DNA of 60,055 nt, from NCBI RefSeq assembly GCF_013030945.1, contig NZ_JABBXF010000079.1:1-60055 (forward strand). The letters are read 5' to 3'. The translations under genes were made by a program, and so were the position numbers. This stretch comes from Streptomyces morookaense. GTDB lineage: Bacteria; Actinomycetota; Actinomycetes; Streptomycetales; Streptomycetaceae. The notes under the pieces were generated by a model that had not been told where the DNA came from, did not search any database, and worked only from the letters and a program-made list of their open reading frames with translations. Below, in pieces: positions 49,631 through 58,493 of this stretch (position 1 is its first letter; every line of letters begins with the position of its first letter).

Positions 49631-50071
49631 TTACTGCGTGGTCACATTCCCGTATGCGGCGACGATCTCGACCTCTTCCTCGGTGACTTCGCCGTCCACG
49701 ATGCGGAACGAGCGGAACTGGAAGGGGCCGGAGCCGTCGGTGTCCGCGGTGGAGACCAGGACGTAGTGCGCGCCCGGCTCGTTGGCGTAGGAGATGTCGG
49801 TGCGGGACGGGTAGGCCTCGGTGGCCGTGTGGGAGTGGTAGATGATCACCGGCTCCTCGTCGCGGTCGTCCATCTCCCGGTAGAGCTTGAGGAGATCGCC
49901 CGAGTCGAACTCGTAGAAGGTGGGCGAGCGGGCCGCGTTGAGCATCGGGACGAACCGCTCGGGCCGGCCGCTGCCGGCGGGGCCGGCGACCACGCCGCAT
50001 GCCTCGTCCGGGTGATCGGCACGGGCGTGGGCGACGATCCGGTCGTGGAGGTCCTGGGTGAGGGTCAGCAT
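49631..50071 (-). CDS. mec: JAMM/MPN+ metalloprotease Mec
   Basis: A 146-aa zinc protease. The JAMM motif is complete: Glu23 (DEACG), His79-x-His81 and Asp92 in HSHTATEAYPSRTD. The known role of the mycobacterial homologue is to release cysteine from the CysO-cysteine adduct. Given the GGMV end of CysO here it may also mature the carrier. It is the first gene of the mec-cysO-cysM run, 111 bases before cysO. Confidence 0.92.
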   Translation of the reverse strand: MLTLTQDLHDRIVAHARADHPDEACGVVAGPAGSGRPERFVPMLNAARSPTFYEFDSGDLLKLYREMDDRDEEPVIIYHSHTATEAYPSRTDISYANEPGAHYVLVSTADTDGSGPFQFRSFRIVDGEVTEEEVEIVAAYGNVTTQ

Positions 50072-50087
50072 GGCGCCAAGAATAGGC

Positions 50088-50129
50088 ACGGGCCCGGCCG
50101 TTCCTCCGGGGAGGTTCGGACGGGCCCGT
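50088..50129 (-). terminator. Terminator after the amino-acid permease
   Basis: ACGGGCCCG (50088-50096) pairs with CGGGCCCGT (50121-50129), with an inner CCTCC/GGAGG pairing. It lies between the permease stop and the mec start. Confidence 0.7.
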
Positions 50130-50150
50130 TCCGGCGGGAAGCGGAAACGA

Positions 50151-51620
50151 TCAGGCGGCTGCCTCGACCTCCGGGGCCGGGGCCGGGTGCGGCTTGCGGG
50201 CGAAGGCCTCGGGGTTGCGCTTCTTGAGCACCAGGTACGAGACCCACATGACCGCGGCCCACACCGGGGCGCAGTACAGCGAGATCCGGGCGTCCTTGTC
50301 GACACCCATCAGCACGAACACCATGCCGATGAAGAGCAGTCCGAAGATGCTGGTCCACGGGGCGCCCGGGGCCTTGAACTCCGACTGCGGCAGCACGCCG
50401 GCGTCGGCCAGCTTCCGGTAGCGCAGGTGGGACGCGAGGATCATGACCCAGGCCCACAGACCGGAGATGGTGGCGAAGGAGACGACGTAGTCGAACGCCT
50501 GGCCGGGCCACTGGTAGTTGATCCACACGCCGACCAGCATCAGCGCTGCGGAGACGGTGGTGCCGCGCAGCGGCAGGCCCTTCTTGCTCAACTGGGCGAA
50601 GAACTTGGGGCCCTGGCCGTTGAGCGAGAGGTCGCGCAGCATGCGGCCCGTGGAGTACATGCCGGAGTTGCAGGACGACAGCGCCGCGGTGAGCACCACG
50701 AAGTTGACGATGCCGGCACCGGCCGGGAGGCCGATCCTCTGGAACGCCTCGACGAACGGGCTGACGCCCGGCTCGAAGGCGGTCCAGCTGACCACGGACA
50801 GGATGATGATGAGCGCGCCCAGGTAGAAGAGGGCGATGCGCCAGGGCACGGTGTTGATGGCCTGGGGCAGGGTCTTCTTCGGGTCCTTGGCCTCGCCGGC
50901 GGTGACGCCGACCAGTTCGACGGCCATGAACGCGAACATCACCAGGTGCAGGGTCATCAGCGTGCCGCCGATGCCGTGCGGGAAGAATCCGCCGTCGGCC
51001 CACAGGTGGCTGACGGAGGCCGTCTTGCCGGCGTTGGAGAAGCCGAGGGTGAGGACGCCGATGCCGATCAGGATCATGCCCATGATGGCGGTGACCTTGA
51101 CCATGGAGAACCAGAACTCCAGCTCGCCGAAGAGCTTCACGGAGATCAGGTTGGCGAAGTAGAGGATGACGGTGAAGCCGAGGGCCGAGACCCACTGCGG
51201 AATGGACTTGTCCCAGTACTGGACGTAGGTGGCCGCGGCGGTGACCTCGGTCATGCCGGTGACGACCCAGAACAGCCAGTACGTCCAGCCCGTCACATAG
51301 CCCCAGAAGGGACCGAGGAACTCGCGGGCGTACTCCGAGAAGGAGCCCGACACGGGGCGGTACATGAGCAGCTCGCCGAGCGCTCGCATGATGAAGAAGA
51401 TGACCAGGCCGGCGATCGCATAGCCCAGGATCAGGCTCGGACCGGCCTTGGATATGGCCTTGCCCGCGCCGAGAAACAATCCCGTACCGATGGCGCCACC
51501 AATGGCGATCATCTGGATCTGCCGGTTGCCCAGTCCCCGCTGGTAACCCTCGGAAGCTTCTGTTCCGCTTCCGTTCTCGTCCCGCACTGCGGTTCGGGAC
51601 GCGACCTGCTCAGAGGTCAT
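50151..51620 (-). CDS. Amino-acid permease (AAT/APC family)
   Basis: A 489-aa transporter with 12 helices. The first is GLGNRQIQMIAIGGAIGTGLFLGAGKAI, with the unwound GAIGTGLF motif. Other blocks are GPFWGYVTGWTYWLFWVVTGMTE and SGMYSTGRMLRDLSLNGQGP. Both termini are cytoplasmic, with a Pro/Ala-rich C-terminal tail. The exact amino acid cannot be told. A 9-bp hairpin lies in its leader 24-46 bases before the ATG. Confidence 0.88.
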   Translation of the reverse strand: MTSEQVASRTAVRDENGSGTEASEGYQRGLGNRQIQMIAIGGAIGTGLFLGAGKAISKAGPSLILGYAIAGLVIFFIMRALGELLMYRPVSGSFSEYAREFLGPFWGYVTGWTYWLFWVVTGMTEVTAAATYVQYWDKSIPQWVSALGFTVILYFANLISVKLFGELEFWFSMVKVTAIMGMILIGIGVLTLGFSNAGKTASVSHLWADGGFFPHGIGGTLMTLHLVMFAFMAVELVGVTAGEAKDPKKTLPQAINTVPWRIALFYLGALIIILSVVSWTAFEPGVSPFVEAFQRIGLPAGAGIVNFVVLTAALSSCNSGMYSTGRMLRDLSLNGQGPKFFAQLSKKGLPLRGTTVSAALMLVGVWINYQWPGQAFDYVVSFATISGLWAWVMILASHLRYRKLADAGVLPQSEFKAPGAPWTSIFGLLFIGMVFVLMGVDKDARISLYCAPVWAAVMWVSYLVLKKRNPEAFARKPHPAPAPEVEAAA

Positions 51621-51643
51621 GGTGGTGCGCCTTTCGCTCCATA

Positions 51644-51666
51644 CCGATCCGGTTGCTCCGGATCGG
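51644..51666 (-). promoter_or_regulatory. Leader hairpin of the amino-acid permease gene
   Basis: CCGATCCGG (51644-51652) and CCGGATCGG (51658-51666) are perfect 9-bp arms with a 5-base loop. It is too far from the start to hide the ribosome site directly; it may be an operator or stabilise the mRNA. Confidence 0.4.
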
Positions 51667-51932
51667 GTTCCGATCCCCCCGGATGGAGTCCTGCGAGTGC
51701 CGACGGTCGGTCGGCCAGCGCTCCCGCCGCGACATGGGTGGCGTCACGGAGGCAGGTCGGCAAGATGTATCACGATGTAACAAGGAGATCAGTGGGGCCG
51801 GTATGGCGCACGCCACACAAAAAGCAGGACAAAGGTCACAGGCGGCGGCAAGAGCCGCCGCCACGGTAATTCGATCGTTATTCGAATTTGAGCGTCCGCT
51901 GAGCGAACACCGGCCTGACGGCACCGAAACGA
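51667..51932 (-). promoter_or_regulatory. Intergenic region: permease promoter and clpS-operon terminator
   Basis: A 266-base stretch with no gene I can support. A perfect hairpin GGCGGCGGC-AAGA-GCCGCCGCC (51841-51862) lies after the DUF2017 stop and is the likely terminator of that operon. An AT-rich patch at about 51868-51890 contains ATTCGA/TTCGAAT. The permease promoter should be at about 51700-51800; I cannot assign its boxes. Confidence 0.5.
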
Positions 51933-52526
51933 TCAGGCCATGAGCGACTCGACGAGTGTTTCCTGCAGACCCCCGAGCCACAGGTACGCCATCACCATCG
52001 GCTTGCGCGGATCCTCGTCCGGCAGCCCGAGCAGGGCCTCGCCGTCGTTCTCGTCGCCGATCTCCAGACGGGTCCCGATCGTCAGGCGGAGATCGTTGAG
52101 CGAGCCCAGCCACCGCGCGCAGTCCTCCGGCGACAGACGCAGCACCGCGCCGCGGTCTCCGGCCACGGTCAGCCCGTCGAGGGAGCGCACCATCGCGAGG
52201 GCGTCGTCGCGCTTGCGGGCGCGCAGGTCGGTCTCGGTGTAGCGGCGGAATTCGGCTGCGTACGCACGCTCCTGCCGGTCCTGGTCGGTGCCGGGCGTGC
52301 CGTAGGCGTCGGGGAAGAGCCGGGCCAGCGCGGGGTCGGACGGCGGCTCGCTCGGGCCCTCGGCAAAGAGCCGGGCCAGCGGGTCGGCGGCGTCCGGTCC
52401 TTCGGCCTCCCCCGGCCCGATCAGCTCCAGCAGCTGAACGGCCAGGCTGCGGAGGATGGAGATCTCGACCTCGTCCAGGGCCACGGCGGCCCCGCCGCCG
52501 GGCAGCGGCTCGAAGTGCCCCGCCAT
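51933..52526 (-). CDS. DUF2017 protein
   Basis: A 197-aa soluble protein. It begins AGHFEPLPGGGAAVALDEVEISILRSLAVQL and has the conserved DCARWLGSLNDLRLTIGTRLEI block, typical of this actinobacterial family. It is almost always found next to clpS, as here, where the start overlaps the clpS stop (TGATG). A link to Clp proteolysis is likely but unproven. Confidence 0.85.
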   Translation of the reverse strand: MAGHFEPLPGGGAAVALDEVEISILRSLAVQLLELIGPGEAEGPDAADPLARLFAEGPSEPPSDPALARLFPDAYGTPGTDQDRQERAYAAEFRRYTETDLRARKRDDALAMVRSLDGLTVAGDRGAVLRLSPEDCARWLGSLNDLRLTIGTRLEIGDENDGEALLGLPDEDPRKPMVMAYLWLGGLQETLVESLMA

Positions 52527-52837
52527 CAACGGTCCTGCGACAGCGTCGCCCAGAGCCCGTAGCCGTGCATCGCCTGCACGTCGCGCTCCATCTCCTCACG
52601 GCTCCCGCTGGACACCGTGGCACGGCCCTTGTGGTGGACGTCGAGCATCAGTTTGCGTGCCTTGTCCTTGGAGTAGCCGAAATAGGCCTGGAAGACATAC
52701 GTCACATAACTCATGAGGTTCACGGGGTCGTTGTGGACCAGGGTCACCCAGGGCACATCGGGCTCGGTCACCGCGAAGGGGGACTCGCCCGTCTCGGGCC
52801 GTTCGATCTCGACCGGTGCAACACTCACGGTTCCCAT
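52526..52837 (-). CDS. clpS: ATP-dependent Clp protease adaptor ClpS
   Basis: A 103-aa adaptor that delivers N-degron proteins to ClpC/ClpA. The core WVTLVHNDPVNLMSYVTYVF holds the binding pocket (HNDPVN), followed by ARKLMLDVHHKGRATVSSG. A variable acidic N-terminal region of about 35 residues is normal. I use the ATG at 52837 (MGTVSV). It diverges from pncB across about 107 bases. Coupled to DUF2017. Confidence 0.93.
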   Translation of the reverse strand: MGTVSVAPVEIERPETGESPFAVTEPDVPWVTLVHNDPVNLMSYVTYVFQAYFGYSKDKARKLMLDVHHKGRATVSSGSREEMERDVQAMHGYGLWATLSQDR

Positions 52838-52944
52838 GCTGCCACTCGCGGGCAGCCGATGCACAAAGGGGTCCCCGTGCGGGGGGCGTGCTTTCGATCA
52901 CTGAAATCGTCACTCTGACGAGTATTGGAGGTAGCATCTGAGCC

Positions 52945-54276
52945 ATGAATGCTGCGGACTTGAGGCTGCCGGTGGACGTGCCGTCGACGGCCCTCTTCAC
53001 CGACCGCTACGAGCTCACGATGGTGCAGGCCGCGCTGCGGGCCGGCACCGCGGACCGGCGCTCGGTCTTCGAGGTCTTCACCCGCCGCCTGCCGCACGGG
53101 CGCCGCTACGGCGTCGTGGGGGGCATCGGCCGCGTCCTGGACGCCGTCGAGAACTTCCGCTTCGACCGCGGTGTGCTGGACTTTCTCGCCGCGCAGCAGA
53201 TCGTCGACGAGCCCACGCTCGCCTGGCTGGCCGACTACCGCTTCCGCGGCGACATCTGGGGCTACCCGGAGGGCGAGGTCTACTTCCCGGGCTCGCCCGT
53301 CATGCGGGTCGAGGGGACCTTCGCCGAGGCCGTGCTGCTGGAGACGGTGATCCTGTCGATCCTCAACCACGACTCCGCGGTCGCCGCGGCCGCCTCCCGG
53401 ATGGCCGTGGCCGCCGGTGACCGCCCGCTGATCGAGATGGGTGCCCGGCGCACCCATGAGCTGGCCGCCGTCGCCGCCGCACGCGCCGCCTTCGTGGGCG
53501 GCTTCAGTTCCACCTCGGATCTGGCCGCCGGCTTCCGCTACAACATCCCCACCGTCGGCACCAGCGCCCACGCCTTCACCCTGCTGCACGACAACGAGCG
53601 GGACGCCTTCACCGCCCAGGTCGCCTCGCTCGGCGGCACGACGACGCTGCTGGTCGACACCTACGACGTCACCGAGGCCGTGAAGATGGCCGTCGAGGTC
53701 GCCGGGCCGCAGCTGGGCGCGGTGCGCATCGACTCCGGGGACCTGCTGCTGCTCGCCCACCGGGTGCGCCAGCAGCTGGACGACCTGGGGGCCCAGGACA
53801 CGAAGATCGTCGTGACCAGCGACCTGGACGAGTACGCCATCGCCTCGCTGGCCGCCGCGCCCGTGGACGCGTACGGCGTGGGCACCCAGCTGGTCACCGG
53901 CAGCGGGCACCCCACGTGCTCGATGGTCTACAAGCTGGTCGCCCGCGCGGACTCCTCCGGCGAGGACGCCCCGCTGCGGCCCGTGGCCAAGAAGTCGATG
54001 GGCGGCAAGACGTCCATCGGCGGCCGCAAGTGGGCCGCGCGCAGGGTCGACGCGGACGGGGTGGCCGAGGCGGAGGTCGTCGGCACGGGCGAGGTCCCGG
54101 CGGAGCTCGCGGACCGGCAGCTGCTGGTCGAGCTGGTCCGCAAGGGCGAGGTCGTCGCCCGGGAGCCGCTGGCCGCGGCCCGCGAACGGCACGTCCGGGC
54201 CCGCGCCGGGCTGCCGCTGTCGGCGACGCAGCTCTCCCGCGGCGAGCCGGTGCTGCCGACCGAGTACGTCGGCTAG
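52945..54276 (+). CDS. pncB: Nicotinate phosphoribosyltransferase
   Basis: A 443-aa NAD-salvage enzyme joining nicotinate with PRPP. Blocks are TDRYELTMVQAAL at the start, MGARRTHELAAVAAARAAFVGGFSSTSDLAAGF, GTSAHAFTLLHDNE (phosphate loop and the His), VRIDSGDL and GVGTQLVTG. The C-terminal half has GGKTSIGGRKWAARR. It is followed by pncA, which makes its substrate. A hairpin terminator separates the two. Confidence 0.95.
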   Translation: MNAADLRLPVDVPSTALFTDRYELTMVQAALRAGTADRRSVFEVFTRRLPHGRRYGVVGGIGRVLDAVENFRFDRGVLDFLAAQQIVDEPTLAWLADYRFRGDIWGYPEGEVYFPGSPVMRVEGTFAEAVLLETVILSILNHDSAVAAAASRMAVAAGDRPLIEMGARRTHELAAVAAARAAFVGGFSSTSDLAAGFRYNIPTVGTSAHAFTLLHDNERDAFTAQVASLGGTTTLLVDTYDVTEAVKMAVEVAGPQLGAVRIDSGDLLLLAHRVRQQLDDLGAQDTKIVVTSDLDEYAIASLAAAPVDAYGVGTQLVTGSGHPTCSMVYKLVARADSSGEDAPLRPVAKKSMGGKTSIGGRKWAARRVDADGVAEAEVVGTGEVPAELADRQLLVELVRKGEVVAREPLAAARERHVRARAGLPLSATQLSRGEPVLPTEYVG

Positions 54277-54299
54277 GACACCCCCGGGGGGCGGCAGCG

Positions 54300-54320
54300 C
54301 GGGGGCGTGAGCCCCCGTTG
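54300..54320 (+). terminator. Terminator after pncB
   Basis: CGGGGGC (54300-54306) pairs with GCCCCCG (54311-54317) around GTGA, followed by TTGTT. It lies 24 bases after the pncB stop. The rest of the 166-base gap up to pncA shows no further gene. Confidence 0.7.
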
Positions 54321-54442
54321 TTCCCTTGCGCCGTCCGTTCCCCCTCGCACACCCCTACGTGAGTCACTACCCTCGGTCACATCGAGCTGATCTGTTGTTC
54401 GACCTGTTCGACCGACGGCCCTCCCCCCAAAGGATCTGCACC

Positions 54443-55030
54443 ATGAACCGTGCACTGATCATCGTCGACGTGCAGAACGACTTCTGCGAGGGCGGCAGCC
54501 TCGCGGTGACCGGCGGCTCCGACGTGGCCGCGGCCATAACCGACCATGTGGCCGAGACGGCCGGGATATACGAACACGTCGTCGCGACGCGTGACCACCA
54601 CGTGGACCCGGGCGAGCACTTCTCGCAGCACCCCGACTTCGAGCACTCCTGGCCGGCGCACTGCGTGGCGGGCACGGAGGGGAGCGGGTTCCACCCGAAC
54701 TTCGCGCCCGTCATCACCTCCGGGGCGATCGAAGCGGTCTTCGACAAGGGGGCCTACGCGGCGGCGTACAGCGGCTTCGAGGGGACGGACGAGAACGGGG
54801 CACCGCTGGAACGGTGGCTGCGGGAGCGCGGGGTGACCGAGGTGGACGTGGTCGGCATCGCCACCGACCACTGCGTACGGGCCACGGCGCTGGACGCGGT
54901 GCGGTGCGGCTTCGCCACGCATGTGCTGCTGGACCTGACGGCGGGGGTCGCCGCCGAGACGACGCAGCGGGCGCTGGAGGAGATGCGGGAAGCGGGCGTC
55001 GAGCTGAGCGGCAAACCGATCGTGGGGTGA
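54443..55030 (+). CDS. pncA: Nicotinamidase (isochorismatase-family)
   Basis: A 195-aa amidase converting nicotinamide to nicotinate. The catalytic triad is Asp9 (VDVQNDF), Lys102 (FDKGAY) and Cys144 (ATDHCV). DHHVDPGEHF supplies metal ligands. The ATG at 54443 has AAAGGA 8 bases upstream; the longer frame upstream has no support. It works with pncB to recycle nicotinamide into NAD. Confidence 0.95.
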   Translation: MNRALIIVDVQNDFCEGGSLAVTGGSDVAAAITDHVAETAGIYEHVVATRDHHVDPGEHFSQHPDFEHSWPAHCVAGTEGSGFHPNFAPVITSGAIEAVFDKGAYAAAYSGFEGTDENGAPLERWLRERGVTEVDVVGIATDHCVRATALDAVRCGFATHVLLDLTAGVAAETTQRALEEMREAGVELSGKPIVG

Positions 55031-55043
55031 GCCCCGTGGGCGC

Positions 55044-55364
55044 TCACCCCGCCCGCCGCAACAACGTGGCTATCGGATGCCACGACTCCGTGTCGTCGTC
55101 CGGCATCGACCGCCACACGATGCCCTCCGGATGGTGCAGCACCGCCGTGATCTCGTCCGGCGTCGGCGGCTCCGTGTTGCCCCGGAGGTAGACCGCGCGC
55201 AGCCCCAGGTTGCGCAGGCGCGTCAACGCGCGGGCGCGGTTGGCCGCGCGGACCAGGACGCGTACGCGCGCGCCCGGCTCGGCGCCGCCGCCGGGCGGCC
55301 CCGGCAGGGCCAGGGCGACGACCACGCTGCTGTCCGGGAGTCTTGCGTAGCCTCCGCCTGCCAT
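55044..55364 (-). CDS. Conserved hypothetical protein (106 aa)
   Basis: A 106-aa soluble protein with an alpha/beta look (VVVALALPGPPGG, ARVRVLVRAANRARALTRLRNLGLRAVYLRGN) and a C-terminal segment that is acidic and Trp-containing (VWRSMPDDDTESWHPI). I do not recognise a family. It faces pncA with a 13-base gap. It is not an obvious NAD-metabolism protein. Confidence 0.65.
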   Translation of the reverse strand: MAGGGYARLPDSSVVVALALPGPPGGGAEPGARVRVLVRAANRARALTRLRNLGLRAVYLRGNTEPPTPDEITAVLHHPEGIVWRSMPDDDTESWHPIATLLRRAG

Positions 55365-55475
55365 CGCCTCGCCTCAGCTCTCCGCCGGTAAGACCATCAC
55401 GAGAGCATCATGGGCACGATGGCCGCCGCCCGCCAGAGGGCGAGGCGGCGGCCGGTTACCGAGCGGTCGCCTTGG

Positions 55476-57887
55476 TTATCGCTTCGCCGACGGGCCGACC
55501 TGGAGGACCATCCAGGAGCCGCCCGGCGCCTGCGCCAGGATCCGGATGCGGGTGTTGGTGTCGGCCAGGCGCACCCCGCCCGTGGGGTTCGCCGGGTCGT
55601 AGTAGGTGCCCTTGTGGTCGTCGAAGACCGGAACGCCCGCCTTGCCCTTGACCTTGGCGGCCACGCCGTTGGAGTGCACGGTGTAGCCCGCGGCCGGGAA
55701 CCAGCTGAACGTCGAGTCGTAGGCCTGGAAGCGGTTGCGCATGAGCGAACCGTCCGCCCACTTCTCGGGCTTGGGGTGGGCGTCGACCGGCAGGATGCGG
55801 CCGGAACCGGGGTGTACGCCGACGTTGTTGTCCGCCTGCGAGGTGTCCCACAGCCACACCAACAGGCCGTTCTGGTACGGGTAGTGCTCCACCCGGCCCG
55901 GCTTGCTGTCCCGCCAGCCGAAGTTGTACGGGCCGGTCTTCAGGGTCCGGTCGTAGGAGACGTACTGGCGGTTCTCGGCGATGTAGTACTGCGGGTACTC
56001 CTTGGTGAAGGAGCCGCCGATGCGCGAAAAGCCGTTGGCCGTCCAGCCGTTGTCGTCGCCCTCGGCGTTGTCCGCGAAGACCGTCCGGCCGTCCGCGGTG
56101 AGCGTGATGGCGTCCGCCGTGAAGCCCTTGCCGGAGGTGCCGCCGTCGGTGGCGTAGCGGAAGCGGAGGCCGATCTTCTTGCCCGCGTACGCGTCGAGCG
56201 GGAAGGCCAGCTTCCGGTACGCGCCCGATGTGCCGGTCAGGGCCGGGCGGTTGCCGCCGTCGCGGGTGACCGCCTTGCCGTCGGCCGTGCCGTCGAGCGG
56301 GGTCCAGTTCGCGCCGTCGTCCGTGGAGACCTCGGTGTAGAGGAAGTCGTAGTTCTCCTCGATGTCCCACCAGCCGGAGAGGTCCAGCGACGCCTTGGAG
56401 GCACCGGTGAGGTCCACGGTCCGGGTCAGGGTGTTCTTCAGGCCGTCGCCCTGGCCCGACCACCACTGCCTGGTGCCCTCGGCCGGCTTGACCACGTCGG
56501 TGGTGACCTTCTTGGCCGGCAGGTCGACCACCAGGGCCTGCTTGTCCTTGGTGTTGTACTCGGCCACGCCCAGCTTGTGCGTCGACTTCGTCGCGGCCTT
56601 GGCCTTGTCGTAGTTCAGCCAGCCCAGTTGGAGCTTGTCCCAGGCGCTCATGTCGCCGGGAAGGTCGCCGATGGTGTCCTTGCCGTTGCCGAGCCAGGAG
56701 CCGGAGGACATCAACGACCAGAAGGCGACGGAGGACTCACCGGTTCCGGTGGTGTCGTACTCGTCGGGCAGGCCCAGGTCGTGGCCGTACTCGTGGGCGA
56801 AGACGCCGAGTCCGCCGTTCTCCGGCTGCATCGTGTAGTCGCCGACCCAGAAACCGGTGTCGCCGATCTCGGTGCCGCCCGCCTTGTTGCCCGCCGGGCC
56901 CGTCTTGCCGGCGTCGGAGCCGTAGGCGTACCAGCGGTGCGCCCAGATGGCGTCCTTGCCCTGCGCACCGCCGCCCGCCGACTCGTCCTCGCCGGCGTGG
57001 ACGATCTGGAAGTGGTCGATGTAGCCGTCGGGCTCGTTGAAGTTGCCGTTGTGGTTGTAGTCGTTGCGGTCCCACTGGTCGTACTGGGCCAGGGTGGCCT
57101 TGATGTCGGCGTCGCTGCGGCCGGCGGCCTTCTGGTCCGCCACCCACTGGTTCACCGCGTCGCGCACCAGGTCCCAGGCGTTGGAACAGTTCGTGCTGCC
57201 GCAGTAGTTGGAGCCGTAGCGCGCCTCGTTCCAGGGCACGCGCACCCAGTCGCTGACGACGCCGTCGACCGAGTAGCGGCCCGAGGACTGCTTCTCGTAG
57301 TACTTGGCCAGGGACTCCTTGTTCTTGTCGTGCGAGAAATAGAGATCCTGGTAGTGCTGCCGGTCGAAGTCCTTCTGCCAGGCCGTGCTGTTGTCCTTCG
57401 CACGGTCCGGCTCCGGTATCCGGTTGTGGGCGGGGCCGGGCGTGCCGCCGTACTTCTTGACGGGCGGCTTGGGGCCGTCGGGCCCGTCCGGGTCGTACAT
57501 CGTCGTGTCGTCGACCTTGTCGCCGAAGTCGACGAGGATCGTGAAGATCTTGTCGGTCTTCTGCCGGGCGAGCTCGACGTACTTGCCCTTGCCGAGCTGG
57601 ACGACCGTGGACGGTCCGCGCTTCTCGGCCTTGGCGTCGCCGGAGATCACCTGCTCCAGCGCGGACTTGCGCTGGTCGGCCTGCTTCTTCGAGTAGGGGC
57701 CCTTGAGGTCGTGCTCCGCACCGCGCTGCACCTGCGCGGGGTCGTGGCGCTCGACGGCGGCGGGCGAGGGCGAGTCGGTCGGGCTCGCGGCCCAGGCCGT
57801 CCCCGTGGTCAGGGTGGCCGCGCCGAGTGCGGCGGTCACCGTGGCCACGGCGGCGGCTCTGAAGCCCCTCCGTTGGCTGCTGTTCAC
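55476..57887 (-). CDS. Secreted M6-family metalloprotease (immune inhibitor A-like)
   Basis: An 803-aa exported zinc protease. A signal peptide (about 1-33) and a propeptide with KKQADQRKSALEQV precede the catalytic domain. The zinc motif is HEYGH (365-369), followed by DLGLPDEYD, the M6 signature. Beyond about 480 come two jelly-roll-like domains (WWDIEENYDFLYTEVSTDDG) that bind carbohydrate or protein. GTG at 57887 is the start, with GGGAGG about 10 bases upstream. It is a large stand-alone gene and probably helps use protein in the environment. Confidence 0.92.
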   Translation of the reverse strand: MNSSQRRGFRAAAVATVTAALGAATLTTGTAWAASPTDSPSPAAVERHDPAQVQRGAEHDLKGPYSKKQADQRKSALEQVISGDAKAEKRGPSTVVQLGKGKYVELARQKTDKIFTILVDFGDKVDDTTMYDPDGPDGPKPPVKKYGGTPGPAHNRIPEPDRAKDNSTAWQKDFDRQHYQDLYFSHDKNKESLAKYYEKQSSGRYSVDGVVSDWVRVPWNEARYGSNYCGSTNCSNAWDLVRDAVNQWVADQKAAGRSDADIKATLAQYDQWDRNDYNHNGNFNEPDGYIDHFQIVHAGEDESAGGGAQGKDAIWAHRWYAYGSDAGKTGPAGNKAGGTEIGDTGFWVGDYTMQPENGGLGVFAHEYGHDLGLPDEYDTTGTGESSVAFWSLMSSGSWLGNGKDTIGDLPGDMSAWDKLQLGWLNYDKAKAATKSTHKLGVAEYNTKDKQALVVDLPAKKVTTDVVKPAEGTRQWWSGQGDGLKNTLTRTVDLTGASKASLDLSGWWDIEENYDFLYTEVSTDDGANWTPLDGTADGKAVTRDGGNRPALTGTSGAYRKLAFPLDAYAGKKIGLRFRYATDGGTSGKGFTADAITLTADGRTVFADNAEGDDNGWTANGFSRIGGSFTKEYPQYYIAENRQYVSYDRTLKTGPYNFGWRDSKPGRVEHYPYQNGLLVWLWDTSQADNNVGVHPGSGRILPVDAHPKPEKWADGSLMRNRFQAYDSTFSWFPAAGYTVHSNGVAAKVKGKAGVPVFDDHKGTYYDPANPTGGVRLADTNTRIRILAQAPGGSWMVLQVGPSAKR

Positions 57888-58223
57888 TTGTGAGTGTCCT
57901 CCCCAGTAAGAACTGTGGAGGTATTTGACCGGAGTGACGCAAGAAAAGACAGATCTTGACTGAGGCGGTCAACCCCAGTACGTTATGCGGACTTTAAGTT
58001 TCGAATAAAGGATGGGGCAAGGGTTTCTTCGATGTGCAACGGGCGCACAACGACGCCCCGTTGATGCCTCCAGTGCATCCACACGCCCCCTGCGCCCTGC
58101 CACCATGGGTTAGGTCACGCTTACTGCTGGTTCCCCTCGGGCAGTCAGGACCGTAGAGTCGGAGTGCTGTCCCCTGTCTGCCGACTCGTCGTCCCCGCCG
58201 ATGTCTTGAGGACGGATACCGCC
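57888..58223. promoter_or_regulatory. Divergent intergenic region
   Basis: 336 bases without a gene I can support. It holds the M6-protease promoter on the minus strand; on that strand TTGACC around 57965-57971 could be a -35 box, but no good -10 is visible at the right distance. The base composition is lower in GC than its neighbours. GAGGACGG before 58224 is the ribosome site of the small gene. Confidence 0.4.
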
Positions 58224-58493
58224 ATGCCGCGTCCGACTCCTGCACAGATCGCCTACGGCTCGGCCACCGTGGTCTTCTCGACCCTCGTCATGCTGCTGCT
58301 GTCCCAGGAGCGCTCGGGGTTCGGAGCCGCGGTCGTCGCCCTGACGGCCCTGGTCCTCGGATTGCTCGCCGCCTTCGCCGTCGCGGCGCCACCGCGCCGC
58401 CGGCATACACGGACCGCCGTCCGGATCCCCGGGCAGCGGACGCCCTCGCAGACGGCAGCCGCCCCCACGGTCAGCGAGTCACTGCACGGTTGA
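58224..58493 (+). CDS. Small membrane protein of unknown function
   Basis: An 89-aa protein with two helices (YGSATVVFSTLVMLLL and GFGAAVVALTALVLGLLAAFAVAA) and a basic, Thr/Pro-rich cytoplasmic tail (PPRRRHTRTAVRIPGQRTPSQ). I use the ATG at 58224; an upstream ATG at 58164 is possible. Its end overlaps the facing RDD gene by 15 bases. No family is recognised. Confidence 0.6.
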   Translation: MPRPTPAQIAYGSATVVFSTLVMLLLSQERSGFGAAVVALTALVLGLLAAFAVAAPPRRRHTRTAVRIPGQRTPSQTAAAPTVSESLHG

